DNA of 36,219 bases from Methanolinea sp. UBA473 (lineage in GTDB: Archaea > Halobacteriota > Methanomicrobia > Methanomicrobiales > Methanospirillaceae), in NCBI GenBank assembly GCA_002509495.1, contig DAEV01000079.1, positions 1-36,219 on the forward strand, in the 5' to 3' direction. Below the pieces are notes generated by a model. That model saw nothing but the letters and a program-made list of their open reading frames with translations, was not told the origin of the DNA and did not search any database. Positions 24,528 to 33,312 of the stretch are shown one piece after another. A program made the translations under genes and the position numbers. Positions within the stretch are counted from its first letter, which is position 1; every line of letters starts with the position of its first letter.

Positions 24528-26199
24528 CGGCGCCCTCCTCCCCCGTAACGAACCGGGAGGATTTCCTCATCAGGTGGAAGACCCCGCTCACCTGCTCGGA
24601 ACGGACGATCCCCTTGTTGGCCATGAGGCCCAGGGTGTGGGCCCGAAGCGCCAGCTGCTCCTCCGCCTCGTTCCTGGACCACCCCCGGGCATAGGAGATG
24701 GAATCCAGGACACGTGACCGGTGGTAATTCCTCTCAAAGGTATCAGAACGTGGGTTCCATCGGTAGAGATCATGGGAGTGTATCTTCGCCGCGCTGTCGA
24801 CCGATATCTCGTTGAGGGAGAGGCAGCGGCGGACCGCACGCCCCTCCTGGTACTGCAGGAGCTGGACCACCATGAGGTCGAGCGCCCCGAACATCGCCCT
24901 CGGGACGTTGATGGGAGGATTGACCAGCCGGTTGATCGACTCGTCGACGCTCCCGGCATGCAGCGTGGAGTAGGTGGTGTGCCCGGTGTTCATGGCCTGG
25001 AAGAGCGTCTGGGCCTCGGGGCCCCGCACCTCCCCCACGATGATGTACTCCGGCCGCTGCCGCAGGGACGCCCGGAGGAGGGAGAAGAGGTCGATGTCGC
25101 CTTTCCCTGACTGTGCGGTGGTCTCCCGGGTCTTTGTCGGGAGCCAGTTCTTGTGGGGGAGCTGGATCTCCCTCGTGTCCTCCAGGGAGACGATCTTGGC
25201 GGTGAGCGGGATGAAGTAGGAGATGGCGTTCATCGTGGAGGTCTTCCCGCTCGCCGTCCCACCGACGATGATCATGCTTTTCCGGTTCTCGACGGCGAGC
25301 CAGATGTACGCCAGGATCTCGGGGTCGTAGGTCCCGTAGCGGATGAGATCCACAGGGGTCATCGGGTCGCTCTTGAACCTGCGGATGGTGAACGAGCTCC
25401 CCTTTGAGGAGATCACGTCTGTGTAAGTGATCTGTGCCCGGGAGCCATCCGGGAGCGGGGCGTCCAGAAGCGGGGAGGAGATGGAGACCTGTTTGTCCGC
25501 TTTCTGGGAGAGCTTCAGGACATACCGGTTCAGTTCCTGGGCGGTGAAACGGATGGAGGTGGGAATGGACCCGTACTCCGTGTGGTAGATGAAGACCGGG
25601 GAGGTGTAGCCGTTGCAGCTGATGTCCTCGATGAACCGGTCGTGCATCAGGGGGTCGATGGGGCCGTATCCCTGCAGGTTCCGCTCGAGGTAGTAATGGA
25701 TCACCGAGACCCTGTCGGCCGGAAGGGCGGGCGCGAAATGGGAGATCCCGCGCTTGACATCCTCGTACGAGAGCCTGGTATCCTCTTTGCGGGTCATGGT
25801 CTCGTAGATGAGGACATCGCGCAGGTAATTATGCACCTCCTCAATGAGGATCCGCTCCTGGATGCTGACTGCAGGTTCCGTGACCGTGTAATGGATATCA
25901 AAGAGCTCGTTCTCCACGATGGCCGCGTAGCAGAACCCCTCCTTCAGCCAGTACCGGTCACGGACCTTCCCTCCCGTGGCAGTCTCCATCGCCGGGGACG
26001 GGCCCGCCGGGTCCCCCGGGAGAGGAGGAAGCGTATCTCCATTCCCAGGGCCTTTACCTGAACCGAAAAACCTTCCGATCCGCGGGAGGGAGAAAGACCT
26101 CCGTGAGGTCTCTTCTTTTTTGATGTCCTGCACGGGAGAGGTAGGCGCTCTCCCCTGCCCCCAGGGGAATCCGATGCGTGATTTTCCGGGAGCTGCCAT
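24514..26199 (-). CDS. Type II/IV secretion ATPase (TadA/GspE-like) of archaeal pilus
   Basis: A 561-residue hexameric-type secretion ATPase. Residues 1-75 are a Pro/Gly/Ser-rich, low-complexity extension. The N-terminal domain spans about 80-290. Walker A is GGTASGKT at 313-320, the Asp box lies around SLEDTREIQLPHKNW (338-352), Walker B is IIVGEVRG at 386-393 and the His box GHTTYSTLHAGS at 406-417. It powers subunit extrusion from the cytoplasmic side of the TadC-like platform. The start overlaps the TPR gene stop as TGATG with GGAGGT ahead. It is a pilus-type ATPase and not an archaellum FlaI, since no fla genes are nearby. Confidence 0.9.
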   Translation of the reverse strand: MAAPGKSRIGFPWGQGRAPTSPVQDIKKEETSRRSFSLPRIGRFFGSGKGPGNGDTLPPLPGDPAGPSPAMETATGGKVRDRYWLKEGFCYAAIVENELFDIHYTVTEPAVSIQERILIEEVHNYLRDVLIYETMTRKEDTRLSYEDVKRGISHFAPALPADRVSVIHYYLERNLQGYGPIDPLMHDRFIEDISCNGYTSPVFIYHTEYGSIPTSIRFTAQELNRYVLKLSQKADKQVSISSPLLDAPLPDGSRAQITYTDVISSKGSSFTIRRFKSDPMTPVDLIRYGTYDPEILAYIWLAVENRKSMIIVGGTASGKTSTMNAISYFIPLTAKIVSLEDTREIQLPHKNWLPTKTRETTAQSGKGDIDLFSLLRASLRQRPEYIIVGEVRGPEAQTLFQAMNTGHTTYSTLHAGSVDESINRLVNPPINVPRAMFGALDLMVVQLLQYQEGRAVRRCLSLNEISVDSAAKIHSHDLYRWNPRSDTFERNYHRSRVLDSISYARGWSRNEAEEQLALRAHTLGLMANKGIVRSEQVSGVFHLMRKSSRFVTGEEGAGAGE

Positions 26200-28493
26200 C
26201 AGGAATACCTCCCGCCCTGCCTTTTCATGCCCCGGTCTCTTCCGGCATCCGGGATTGGGCTGTTGGAGAGCCCGGTGAATCCTTCCGGAGGAGAATGCTG
26301 CGGCAGTGTGCCTGAAAGGTGCTCCCGCGAATCCGTTCTCCCCTGGATCCTCGGATCTCTTTCGTGTAACTCACGTCCCGTCTCATCCCGGTGCGGAGAT
26401 CCTGCAGGGGGTTGGGTCACCCCTTCCCCCCCCACCTTTCGGGCTGCTGCTTCCGCGCGACGAATTCCTTCGGCGACTCCGGGATCGCCGGGGATGAGTG
26501 AGCCTGCCTCCATAAACGCTGCAAGGGCCTCGTCCGGACGACCGGCGCGAATCAGGGAGCAGCCCAGGAGTTTCCACGCCAATCCGTCTCCTGGCGACTC
26601 TTTTGTGATGTGCTGGAAAGCCTTTGCAGAGTCGCGGTACTTCCCCGCCGAATAGAGGCTCTTTCCGAGCCGGTGCCAGGTGGAGAGGTCACGCGGGGTC
26701 TTCTGTATGGCTTTGAGGTACACCTTCGCCGAGGCGAGGTAGTCACCTGCATCATGGAGGGCATCCCCCCATGCGATGAAGTACCCCACTGTCCCGGGAG
26801 AGAGCGCCGATGCCCTCTCCCATGCTGCTGCCTCTTCAAGCGGATCTTTCATGGCATGGAGGACCAGCGCCATTTCTCTCCAGGCCTCGTGGTCATCGGG
26901 GGCAAGTGCCAGGGCGGAATCAAACACGTTCAATGCCTCCGAAGCCCGCCCGGCACGCTGGAGTATTCGCCCCTTCTCGAGGAGGATCGAGGTATCCCGG
27001 TGATCTGTCGCAATCCCCTGGTCAAGAGTACCAAGTGCATCATCCACTCTCCCGAGATCGGCGAGGATCACGGCTTTCTGCCGCAGCAGATCAGGTGATG
27101 AAGGGTCCATCCCGAGGGCACGGTCGCATGACTGGAGGGCCTCGTGGTCCCTCCGGAGACCATGGAGGGCCCGCGCCCTCATGGCCCACACTTCTACGGA
27201 GTGGGGGTTCTGCGTGATGGCCTCATCACAGGCGCGGATGGCCTCTTCATACCTCCCAATCCTTTCCAGGATATTCCCCTGGACCCTCCGGATCTCAAAT
27301 GATCCTTTTTCGTCCCGGAGTGCTGCTTCGCAGGAACGGAGGGCATCTTCGGTCCGCCCCATCTTCAGGAGAGCAGACGCTTCAAGGGCCCGGATGCCCT
27401 GGTATCCCTGCTCTTCCCGTCGCTCCTCCTCAAATGCCCGAAGTGCCTCTCGGTAATGTCCCATCGCATAGTAGGAGAGGCCCCGAAAGCCGGAGGGGTC
27501 TATCCCTGAATCAGCGAGGATGCGATTAAAACCCCCGATGATCTGCTCCCTGCTCTCGGGATCACCGAATGTCCCGTTCCCTGCGTCTGAAGAGAAGATC
27601 TCGCTCCCCTTCATCTGCAGGGGCCCATCCGGGGCACTTTCAGCCTGCTGCCCTGCTGCAACCGGCCCAGCTCCCTTCGCACCAGGGGTCTTGCGGGAGA
27701 AGAGCGAGATGATGCGGTCTGGGATCTTTCCCTTCGCGGGACTTCCTCCCCCGCCTGGTGTGTCTTCCTCTGGAGATGGAGCTGAATTCTCAGGCCCGGG
27801 CAGTATTTCTGGTGATTTCGTACGCAGGGATTTTGTAAATAATGAGAACGGTCTCCCTGGTTTCCCTGCCATCTCCTCTTTTCGGACAGGTGATCCCATG
27901 CGCCCCTTCTTCCTCATCACGAGAACCGCGCCCACACCCAGTACTGCGACTATTCCCACCGCTGCAATGAGGATAACCATGGACACCAAGGAGAGTCCCG
28001 GAAGAAATCCTGCGGCACCGGCATTCCGAAGCCTCTCCTGCACCAGGGGATTGCCAGGTTCGAGTTGTGCTGCCCGGGTATAGGATTCACGTGCATCGCC
28101 CGGCCTTCCCAGCGATGAGAGCGCATCACCCCGGTACATCCATGCAGGCGTGTTCCCGGGGTCCCGGTCAAGCACAATCTCAAACGAAAGGAGCGCGTCC
28201 TGCGCCCTCCCGAGAGAGAGTAGGGCGATTCCCCGGTTCACACGTGCAGGCATGTATCCTGGATCGGCGGCGATCGCCTGGTCAAATGCGGCAAGTGCTC
28301 CCGAATAGTCCCCGTTTCTAAGCAATGCCGAGCCCTCCTCACTCAGCGTTCCAGCGTCCTGTGCCCACGCTGTCTGGCTCATGCAGGAGAAGAGGCAGAG
28401 GAGGAGGATTGCCATCGCGAGTGCACGCGGCCGGTGCTCCGCTCCAGAAAAGCGTGCAATGAATCGAGTTATCATAGTGTGCAGATTGCTCAT
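26199..28493 (-). CDS. Membrane-anchored tetratricopeptide-repeat protein of the pilus operon
   Basis: The 764-residue protein begins with a signal-like hydrophobic segment at about 25-44 (ALAMAILLLCLFSC). Three TPR units follow at about 48-150, then a transmembrane helix at about 167-193, a Pro/Gly/Ser-rich linker (200-320), and a second array of about ten TPR units to about 710 with repeated A-x-x-x-x-G-x-x-x-x-A patterns such as ALLKMGRTEDALRSCEAAL. The tail is charged and low in complexity. TPR arrays bind protein partners, so it may be an assembly or scaffold factor on both sides of the membrane. It is first in the operon; the secretion ATPase start overlaps its stop. The start at 28493 has AGGGAT six bases ahead. 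The 285-base region upstream (28494-28778) is AT-rich near 28500-28570 and should hold the promoter. Confidence 0.82.
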   Translation of the reverse strand: MSNLHTMITRFIARFSGAEHRPRALAMAILLLCLFSCMSQTAWAQDAGTLSEEGSALLRNGDYSGALAAFDQAIAADPGYMPARVNRGIALLSLGRAQDALLSFEIVLDRDPGNTPAWMYRGDALSSLGRPGDARESYTRAAQLEPGNPLVQERLRNAGAAGFLPGLSLVSMVILIAAVGIVAVLGVGAVLVMRKKGRMGSPVRKEEMAGKPGRPFSLFTKSLRTKSPEILPGPENSAPSPEEDTPGGGGSPAKGKIPDRIISLFSRKTPGAKGAGPVAAGQQAESAPDGPLQMKGSEIFSSDAGNGTFGDPESREQIIGGFNRILADSGIDPSGFRGLSYYAMGHYREALRAFEEERREEQGYQGIRALEASALLKMGRTEDALRSCEAALRDEKGSFEIRRVQGNILERIGRYEEAIRACDEAITQNPHSVEVWAMRARALHGLRRDHEALQSCDRALGMDPSSPDLLRQKAVILADLGRVDDALGTLDQGIATDHRDTSILLEKGRILQRAGRASEALNVFDSALALAPDDHEAWREMALVLHAMKDPLEEAAAWERASALSPGTVGYFIAWGDALHDAGDYLASAKVYLKAIQKTPRDLSTWHRLGKSLYSAGKYRDSAKAFQHITKESPGDGLAWKLLGCSLIRAGRPDEALAAFMEAGSLIPGDPGVAEGIRRAEAAARKVGGEGVTQPPAGSPHRDETGRELHERDPRIQGRTDSREHLSGTLPQHSPPEGFTGLSNSPIPDAGRDRGMKRQGGRYS

Positions 28494-28778
28494 GGGGGAT
28501 CCCTGATATTAAGAATATTCAGATTAACAAACATATTCTCTCATACTTTTATTACAGTTTTGTTTATCAAATTCAGAAAGGACCCTCCCCCCTCTCTTCT
28601 CATGAAAGGGTCGTGGCCCAGGGAACCGGACGGGAATCGAGGTTTCCCGGTGTTCGATCTGTTTTTTCCCCCGGTGTTTTCATGTTACCTGGCTCCCTGA
28701 TTCCGGTGTTGGCACCTGCCCATAACTGCCGGTTCCAGGATGGCCCGCGGGGCAGCGCACTGTTCACTCTGTGTTCAT

Positions 28779-30119
28779 CTACCGGTTCCTCCGAAAATCC
28801 GCGGCGGCTGATACGAAGCGCCGGCAGAATGCGTCGCTGAAATACGCGTGGGTATACGCCCCTATGACCCCCCATTCGGTGAGCCCGTCTTTTCCATCCA
28901 CGATCCCATTCCCCGGCATCAGGCTGATTGCGAACCGGGCATCAGGATCGCACTCAACCCGGGAATAGTGGAATTCGTGCCCCCGGAGAGATATGGCCCC
29001 TGTCCATAGTCCAGGCCCGCGATTATACCTTCCTTTCACGTAGCCCAGGGCCTGGAGCGATGTGGTCATCTCCGCATGGGCAGGCAGTATTCCTGCCATC
29101 CGGTACTCATGGTCGGCCGAGAGCGAGTTGCCCAGGTACATGAGGCCGCCGCATTCACCATACATCGGCATGCCGGATTCAGCCATGTCATGGAGCGAAT
29201 GCCTGCACCGCGAACCTTCGAGTTCCCTGGCATATAACTCCGGATATCCCCCGCCAAGATAGATGGCATCCACATCCGGCAACAGGTCATGCATCGGCGA
29301 GAAGAACCGGATCTCTGCCCCTGCCCTGGCGAGCCGGTCGATATTGTCCTGGTAGTAAAAGCAGAATGCATCATCACGGGCAACTCCGATAACCGCCTGG
29401 GTTTTTTTCCCGGCAGGGGTTGGAATGATTCGGGAGACATCCAGTGCGGGAGCACTCCGGGCCACATCCAGAATCGCATCGATGTCGCAGGATTCACGGA
29501 TAATCCGGCCGTATGCTCTCATTCCTTCGGATTCATGGGCCATCACGAGGCCGAGGTGACGGCTCTTTACTTCATTTCCCCGCTGGTGAGGTATCCATCC
29601 GAGAGCGTGAACCGGTTCCATTGTCCCAATCATTTCGCGATGCTTCTTCGTCGCGATCCGGTTGAAGATGACACCGGCGATCCGGACGCGGGGATCGAAA
29701 TCCCGGAACCCCTGAACCACTGCAAGGACACTTCTGGATGCAGCGTATGCATCCACCACAAGGATGACCGGTGCACGGAGGATCCGCGCCACGTGGGCGG
29801 TGCTGGCGATATCCGTGCCATCAACCCCGTCGAAAAGGCCCATGGCTCCCTCGATCACCGAGATATCCGCATCTCCAGAAACAGAGGCAAATGTCCGGAG
29901 GACCCCCGCATCTCCCATCATGAAAGGGTCGAGGTTGCGCGAAATCCTGCCGCAGATTACGGAATGGTGGGAAGAATCGATGAAGTCCGGTCCTGTCTTG
30001 AACGGCTGGACCCGGAGTCCGTGCTCCGTGAGTGCCGCCATCAGTCCGCTTGCAACAGTGGTCTTTCCGCAGCCGCTGTGCGTTCCCGCGATCACGATCC
30101 GGGGAGTGGTTACCACCAT
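28779..30119 (-). CDS. cbiA: Cobyrinate a,c-diamide synthase
   Basis: The 446-residue protein fuses an ATP-dependent synthetase to a class I glutamine amidotransferase. The P-loop AGTHSGCGKTT is at 11-21, followed by PFKTGPDFIDSSHHS and EGAMGLFDGVDG. The C-terminal domain has GGGYPELYARELEGS, nucleophile Cys323 in YGECGGLMYLG and the catalytic His424 in GAYTHAYF. CbiA amidates the a and c side chains of cobyrinate in the cytoplasm. The closely related CfbB does the same to nickel-sirohydrochlorin for coenzyme F430. Location after the BtuCDF genes favours CbiA, but the two cannot be told apart with certainty by eye. The ATG at 30119 has GAGGAG just ahead; an earlier codon at 30161 would add 14 unusual residues. 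Confidence 0.85.
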   Translation of the reverse strand: MVVTTPRIVIAGTHSGCGKTTVASGLMAALTEHGLRVQPFKTGPDFIDSSHHSVICGRISRNLDPFMMGDAGVLRTFASVSGDADISVIEGAMGLFDGVDGTDIASTAHVARILRAPVILVVDAYAASRSVLAVVQGFRDFDPRVRIAGVIFNRIATKKHREMIGTMEPVHALGWIPHQRGNEVKSRHLGLVMAHESEGMRAYGRIIRESCDIDAILDVARSAPALDVSRIIPTPAGKKTQAVIGVARDDAFCFYYQDNIDRLARAGAEIRFFSPMHDLLPDVDAIYLGGGYPELYARELEGSRCRHSLHDMAESGMPMYGECGGLMYLGNSLSADHEYRMAGILPAHAEMTTSLQALGYVKGRYNRGPGLWTGAISLRGHEFHYSRVECDPDARFAISLMPGNGIVDGKDGLTEWGVIGAYTHAYFSDAFCRRFVSAAADFRRNR

Positions 30120-30234
30120 ACACTCCTCACAGATACGGACGTGCTGCCGGTGCCGACCCATCCTCCCCGCATACGGGTTCTCTCAGAGCAGAGGGAGAAG
30201 AATTCACTTTTCCTGCATCCCGTATTGGGTTCCA

Positions 30235-31272
30235 TCAATTGTTCCTCCCTGCTCGCAGGAGAATGATCAGGGAGATGAGCAGGACGCAACTTCCCGCACA
30301 GAACCCCGGAGATTTGACCGGGCTGGTCGGTGTCGTGTTCACAGCGGCGGGGGCTTGCGAGTCACATTCCGGGTGGATGAGCCGGGCGACCTGCTCCATT
30401 GCGTCCACGATCCGAGGGGCGGGCCGGCTGATGATATCGGCATTTACCGCATACACATGGTTGTTTTCGACCGCGGACAACGACGCATACTGCGGGAAAG
30501 TCATGAAGGCCTCCAGAATTACGTCTTTTTCAGAGGAATCCATCCCTCCGCCCCCGCTTACGATGAGAATGTCAGGGTTTTTCATCAGGAATTCTTCCAG
30601 TGAAACCGTGCTCCACCCATTCCTGTCGGAAAAGACGTTCACGCCGCCGGCATGCACGATCACATCGTTCTGGAGCGTATCGTTCCCGCTCACATAGAGC
30701 GGTTCATGCCACACCACATGGGCAACAGTCGGGCGGCCTGATGCAGAAGGGCATGGGAGAACTGCAGCGATACGCTTGGAAAGGTGTGCGACAAGCTCCT
30801 CTGCCTGGCGTTCGGAACCGGTCAGGGTCCCGACCAGGCGGATGTCCCGGATCATATGATCGATATTCCGGGGGGCGACGACCACCACCGGCAGGCCAAG
30901 TTCCCGAAGCCGGCTCACCGTCTCTTTTGGTGTGAGGTCCGACGCAATCACGAGGTCCGGCCAGGCAGCGGACACCTTCTCGATGCTGATGGCAGAATAG
31001 CCCCCGATATGGGATTTGTTCTTCACTTCGGGAGGATAGTCGCAGACCTCGGTCACGCCGACAATCCGGTCAATAAGACCGAGATCAGCGAGGATCTCGG
31101 TATTGGAGGGAGATAGCGAGACGATGCGCGAAGGTGTCGCATTCAGGGTAATGGTCATACCGGCATCATCGGTGATCGTAATCGAAGATACCGGCAGGAT
31201 GCAAAAGGCCAGAAAAGTCAGAATGATCGGCATTGCCAGGGCATGATTGTGTGGAATTCGTAGAGGACTCAT
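30235..31272 (-). CDS. btuF: Cobalamin-type ABC transporter binding protein with PGF-type C terminus
   Basis: A 345-residue binding protein. It has a signal peptide (hydrophobic at about 13-30), then a BtuF/FhuD-type domain: RIVSLSPSNTEILADLGL, IVGVTEVCDYPPEV, PDLVIASDLTPKETVSRL, LGLPVVVVAPRN and VVWHEPLYVSGNDT. The SLSP-x-x-TE motif is typical of cobalamin binders. A Thr/Pro linker leads to SPGF, a hydrophobic stretch and LLRAGRNN at the end, which fits the PGF-CTERM signal cleaved and lipid-linked by an archaeosortase. This differs from the lipobox anchor of the two other binding proteins in the window. It starts directly after the stop of the TIM-barrel gene, with GGAG ahead, and is followed by cbiA. 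Confidence 0.87.
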   Translation of the reverse strand: MSPLRIPHNHALAMPIILTFLAFCILPVSSITITDDAGMTITLNATPSRIVSLSPSNTEILADLGLIDRIVGVTEVCDYPPEVKNKSHIGGYSAISIEKVSAAWPDLVIASDLTPKETVSRLRELGLPVVVVAPRNIDHMIRDIRLVGTLTGSERQAEELVAHLSKRIAAVLPCPSASGRPTVAHVVWHEPLYVSGNDTLQNDVIVHAGGVNVFSDRNGWSTVSLEEFLMKNPDILIVSGGGGMDSSEKDVILEAFMTFPQYASLSAVENNHVYAVNADIISRPAPRIVDAMEQVARLIHPECDSQAPAAVNTTPTSPVKSPGFCAGSCVLLISLIILLRAGRNN

Positions 31273-32022
31273 TTAATGCTCTCCGTGTAAAAGGGTCGAG
31301 AGATACTGGAGGCTCCTGTCAGCATCGGCGAGATCCCGCGTCTCCACGACAAGGGTCGCATGCTGCGGGAGGAGTCTCACCAGACGGGGGAAGTTGATCG
31401 TCCCGCCCCCGCACGCATTATGATCGTCGTTTTGCCCACTGTTGTCATGGAGATGGACATGGCAGAACTCCCCGGCCGCAAGGAATTCGTCGAGGTTTCC
31501 GTTCATCCGGGCATGGCCGCAATCGAGTGTGCAGCCGAGGCCACGGAAGACAAGTTCGGGCAGGAAGGCGGGGGTCCGGAAGTGGCAGCACTCCCATCCA
31601 CCCATGTTCTCTATGCAGACCCTGACCCCGTGCTCCTCCTGGAGAGAGGCAAGTTCATCAAGCGAGCGCAGCATGGATGAGAAGGAGCGGTCCCGCACCT
31701 GGTCATACGGCGAGTAGCCCGGGTGGACGACGAGGTGTTGTGCACCGATGCCGGCAGAGGCCGCAAGCACGTCCCCGAGCACTGATAATGAGGCACTCCG
31801 CATGCGTTCATTGACCGCTGCAATGTTGACTTCGCTTGACGGTGCGTGGACGGAATACGAGATGGAGTACTCCCTGCATGGGGAACTGTCCACGAGGAGG
31901 TCATGCATCCCATCCGAGAGGATTTCGACGTGCGATGTCCGGGAAGCAAGGGTCTCAAGTGCGGTATCAAGCGGATGGTCGATGCAGCAGAAGGTCGAGA
32001 TGAAGAGGGGTCGCGTGTTCAT
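31273..32022 (-). CDS. TIM-barrel protein of the AP-endonuclease-2/sugar isomerase fold, possible CbiR-like cobamide hydrolase
   Basis: The 249-residue cytoplasmic protein (no signal peptide) has the metal-binding pattern of the xylose isomerase-like superfamily: E33 (HVEILSDG), H59 (YSVHAPS), H100 (HLVVHPGYS), E138 (VCIENMGG), D167/H170 (LDCGHARMNGN), H190/H192 (HVHLHDN) and E227 (VVETRD). The superfamily includes endonuclease IV, sugar epimerases and CbiR, a cobamide-remodelling hydrolase first described in Akkermansia. Because it lies inside a BtuC-BtuD-BtuF-CbiA operon, four bases after btuD and abutting btuF, a CbiR-like role in removing the lower ligand from imported corrinoids is a reasonable inference. 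A sugar or DNA substrate remains possible. Confidence 0.75.
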   Translation of the reverse strand: MNTRPLFISTFCCIDHPLDTALETLASRTSHVEILSDGMHDLLVDSSPCREYSISYSVHAPSSEVNIAAVNERMRSASLSVLGDVLAASAGIGAQHLVVHPGYSPYDQVRDRSFSSMLRSLDELASLQEEHGVRVCIENMGGWECCHFRTPAFLPELVFRGLGCTLDCGHARMNGNLDEFLAAGEFCHVHLHDNSGQNDDHNACGGGTINFPRLVRLLPQHATLVVETRDLADADRSLQYLSTLLHGEH

Positions 32023-32025
32023 GGT

Positions 32026-33312
32026 TCACACCGGAGGCTGTGCTCTTTCATGGGGTGCGATGTCCAGAAGTCCGAGAATTCCGTTGAAACTGGCGGTACA
32101 CTGTGCGCCGGCAGCGCAGAGATCTGTAAGGGCTGCAGCGGCTGCACCCTTGGCATAATCGAATGAGACGAAATCCCGGCCTTCCGGCAGGTGGAGAATA
32201 ACCCGGGACGGATCTGCCTCACGGAGTGCAAGGAGAACCGGCAGGTTGCCGGTTCCCACGGGATGGACTGCCAGGATGATCCGATCTGCCCGGGCGAGCA
32301 GGTCCCGGAATTCGGCAAGAGAATGGGCAGGTATCTCCGAGAACGGCAGGACCTCCACACAGGGGATCTGCAGCGCCTTTACCGTCAGGTAATCGGTATC
32401 CGTGGTCGCAAGGATGCCTGCCTTGAGGTAATATCCCCTTCGGGAAAGGAAGTGCAGGAGGTCTGTGCCGCTCCCCCCGCCGGAGATAACCAGGACATTT
32501 TGGGTTTTATCCGGTGCGATGGCTCCCGGGGGGGTGGAGAGGGGCATGAGGAAAGTCCGGCCGGTGGCCGGATGGAAGGACGTGACCACGTCTGCCCCAT
32601 AGACCTCGCGGATTTTTTCGTGTGTCAGCACCAGGGCGGGCGTCCCGTCAGCGACTATCTGCCCATTCTGCATCATAATGAGCCGGTCGCAGTAGTGTGC
32701 AGCCAGGTTGAGGTCATGGAAGACCCCGATAATGGTGGAGCCCGACGCGGCAAGACTGCGCATGAGCGAGAGAATATCGGACTGGTGGGAGAGGTCGAGG
32801 TGCGATGTCGGCTCGTCGAGGAGGAGCACCTGTGTGTCCTGCGCAAGGGCACGGGCAATGAGTACCCGCTGCCATTCCCCGCCGCTCAGGGTCCGGATCG
32901 AACGGTCGGAAAGATGGGCAATCCCGGTCTCTTCAAGGACCACGTGACACCGGGTGTAATCGTCCGGTGCGAGTGCGGCAAACCTGCTGGTCCGGGCATA
33001 CCGGGCCATCAGGACGACCTGCAACACCGTGTAGGAGAACGGGCGCCCCTCGTCCTGCGGGACAAAACCGAGCGCCATACCCAGTTCAGCCGGGGAATAC
33101 CCGGTGACTGCCTTTCCATTCAGTTCGAGGATGCCGCTTGAGGGTATCACGCGACTGAATGCCTTCAGAAGCGTGGTCTTGCCCGAGCCGTTCGGCCCGA
33201 TAATGCCGGCAAATGTGCCTTCTGCAAACGAACAGCTGACGGCTTTGACGATATCCTCCATACAGTAACCCGCATGCAGGTTCTCTGCATCGAGACTGAG
33301 CCTGTCGTTCAC
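32026..33312 (-). CDS. btuD: Cobalamin importer ATPase BtuD with extra C-terminal domain
   Basis: A 428-residue protein. Residues 1-260 are an ABC ATPase of the FecE/BtuD group: Walker A GPNGSGKTT at 39-47, signature LSGGEWQRVLIARALAQD from 142, Walker B VLLLDEPTSHLD at about 162-173 and H-loop His199. Residues 271-410 are an added domain that begins NVLVISGGGSGTDLLHFLS and contains GILATTDTDYL, VLPFSEIP and RIILAVHPVGTGNLPVLLAL, suggesting an alternating beta/alpha Rossmann-like fold. From memory, haloarchaeal BtuD proteins carry a similar extension; its function is not known to me. GTG at 33312 overlaps the permease stop by four bases. It drives the BtuC-type permease encoded upstream. Confidence 0.88.
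   Translation of the reverse strand: MNDRLSLDAENLHAGYCMEDIVKAVSCSFAEGTFAGIIGPNGSGKTTLLKAFSRVIPSSGILELNGKAVTGYSPAELGMALGFVPQDEGRPFSYTVLQVVLMARYARTSRFAALAPDDYTRCHVVLEETGIAHLSDRSIRTLSGGEWQRVLIARALAQDTQVLLLDEPTSHLDLSHQSDILSLMRSLAASGSTIIGVFHDLNLAAHYCDRLIMMQNGQIVADGTPALVLTHEKIREVYGADVVTSFHPATGRTFLMPLSTPPGAIAPDKTQNVLVISGGGSGTDLLHFLSRRGYYLKAGILATTDTDYLTVKALQIPCVEVLPFSEIPAHSLAEFRDLLARADRIILAVHPVGTGNLPVLLALREADPSRVILHLPEGRDFVSFDYAKGAAAAALTDLCAAGAQCTASFNGILGLLDIAPHERAQPPV

Noticed and set aside
29289..30266. Plus-strand open frame of 325 codons
   Set aside because: It is antisense to cbiA, which has all its catalytic motifs on the minus strand.
32191..33141. Plus-strand open frame of 316 codons
   Set aside because: It is antisense to btuD, which has complete ABC motifs.
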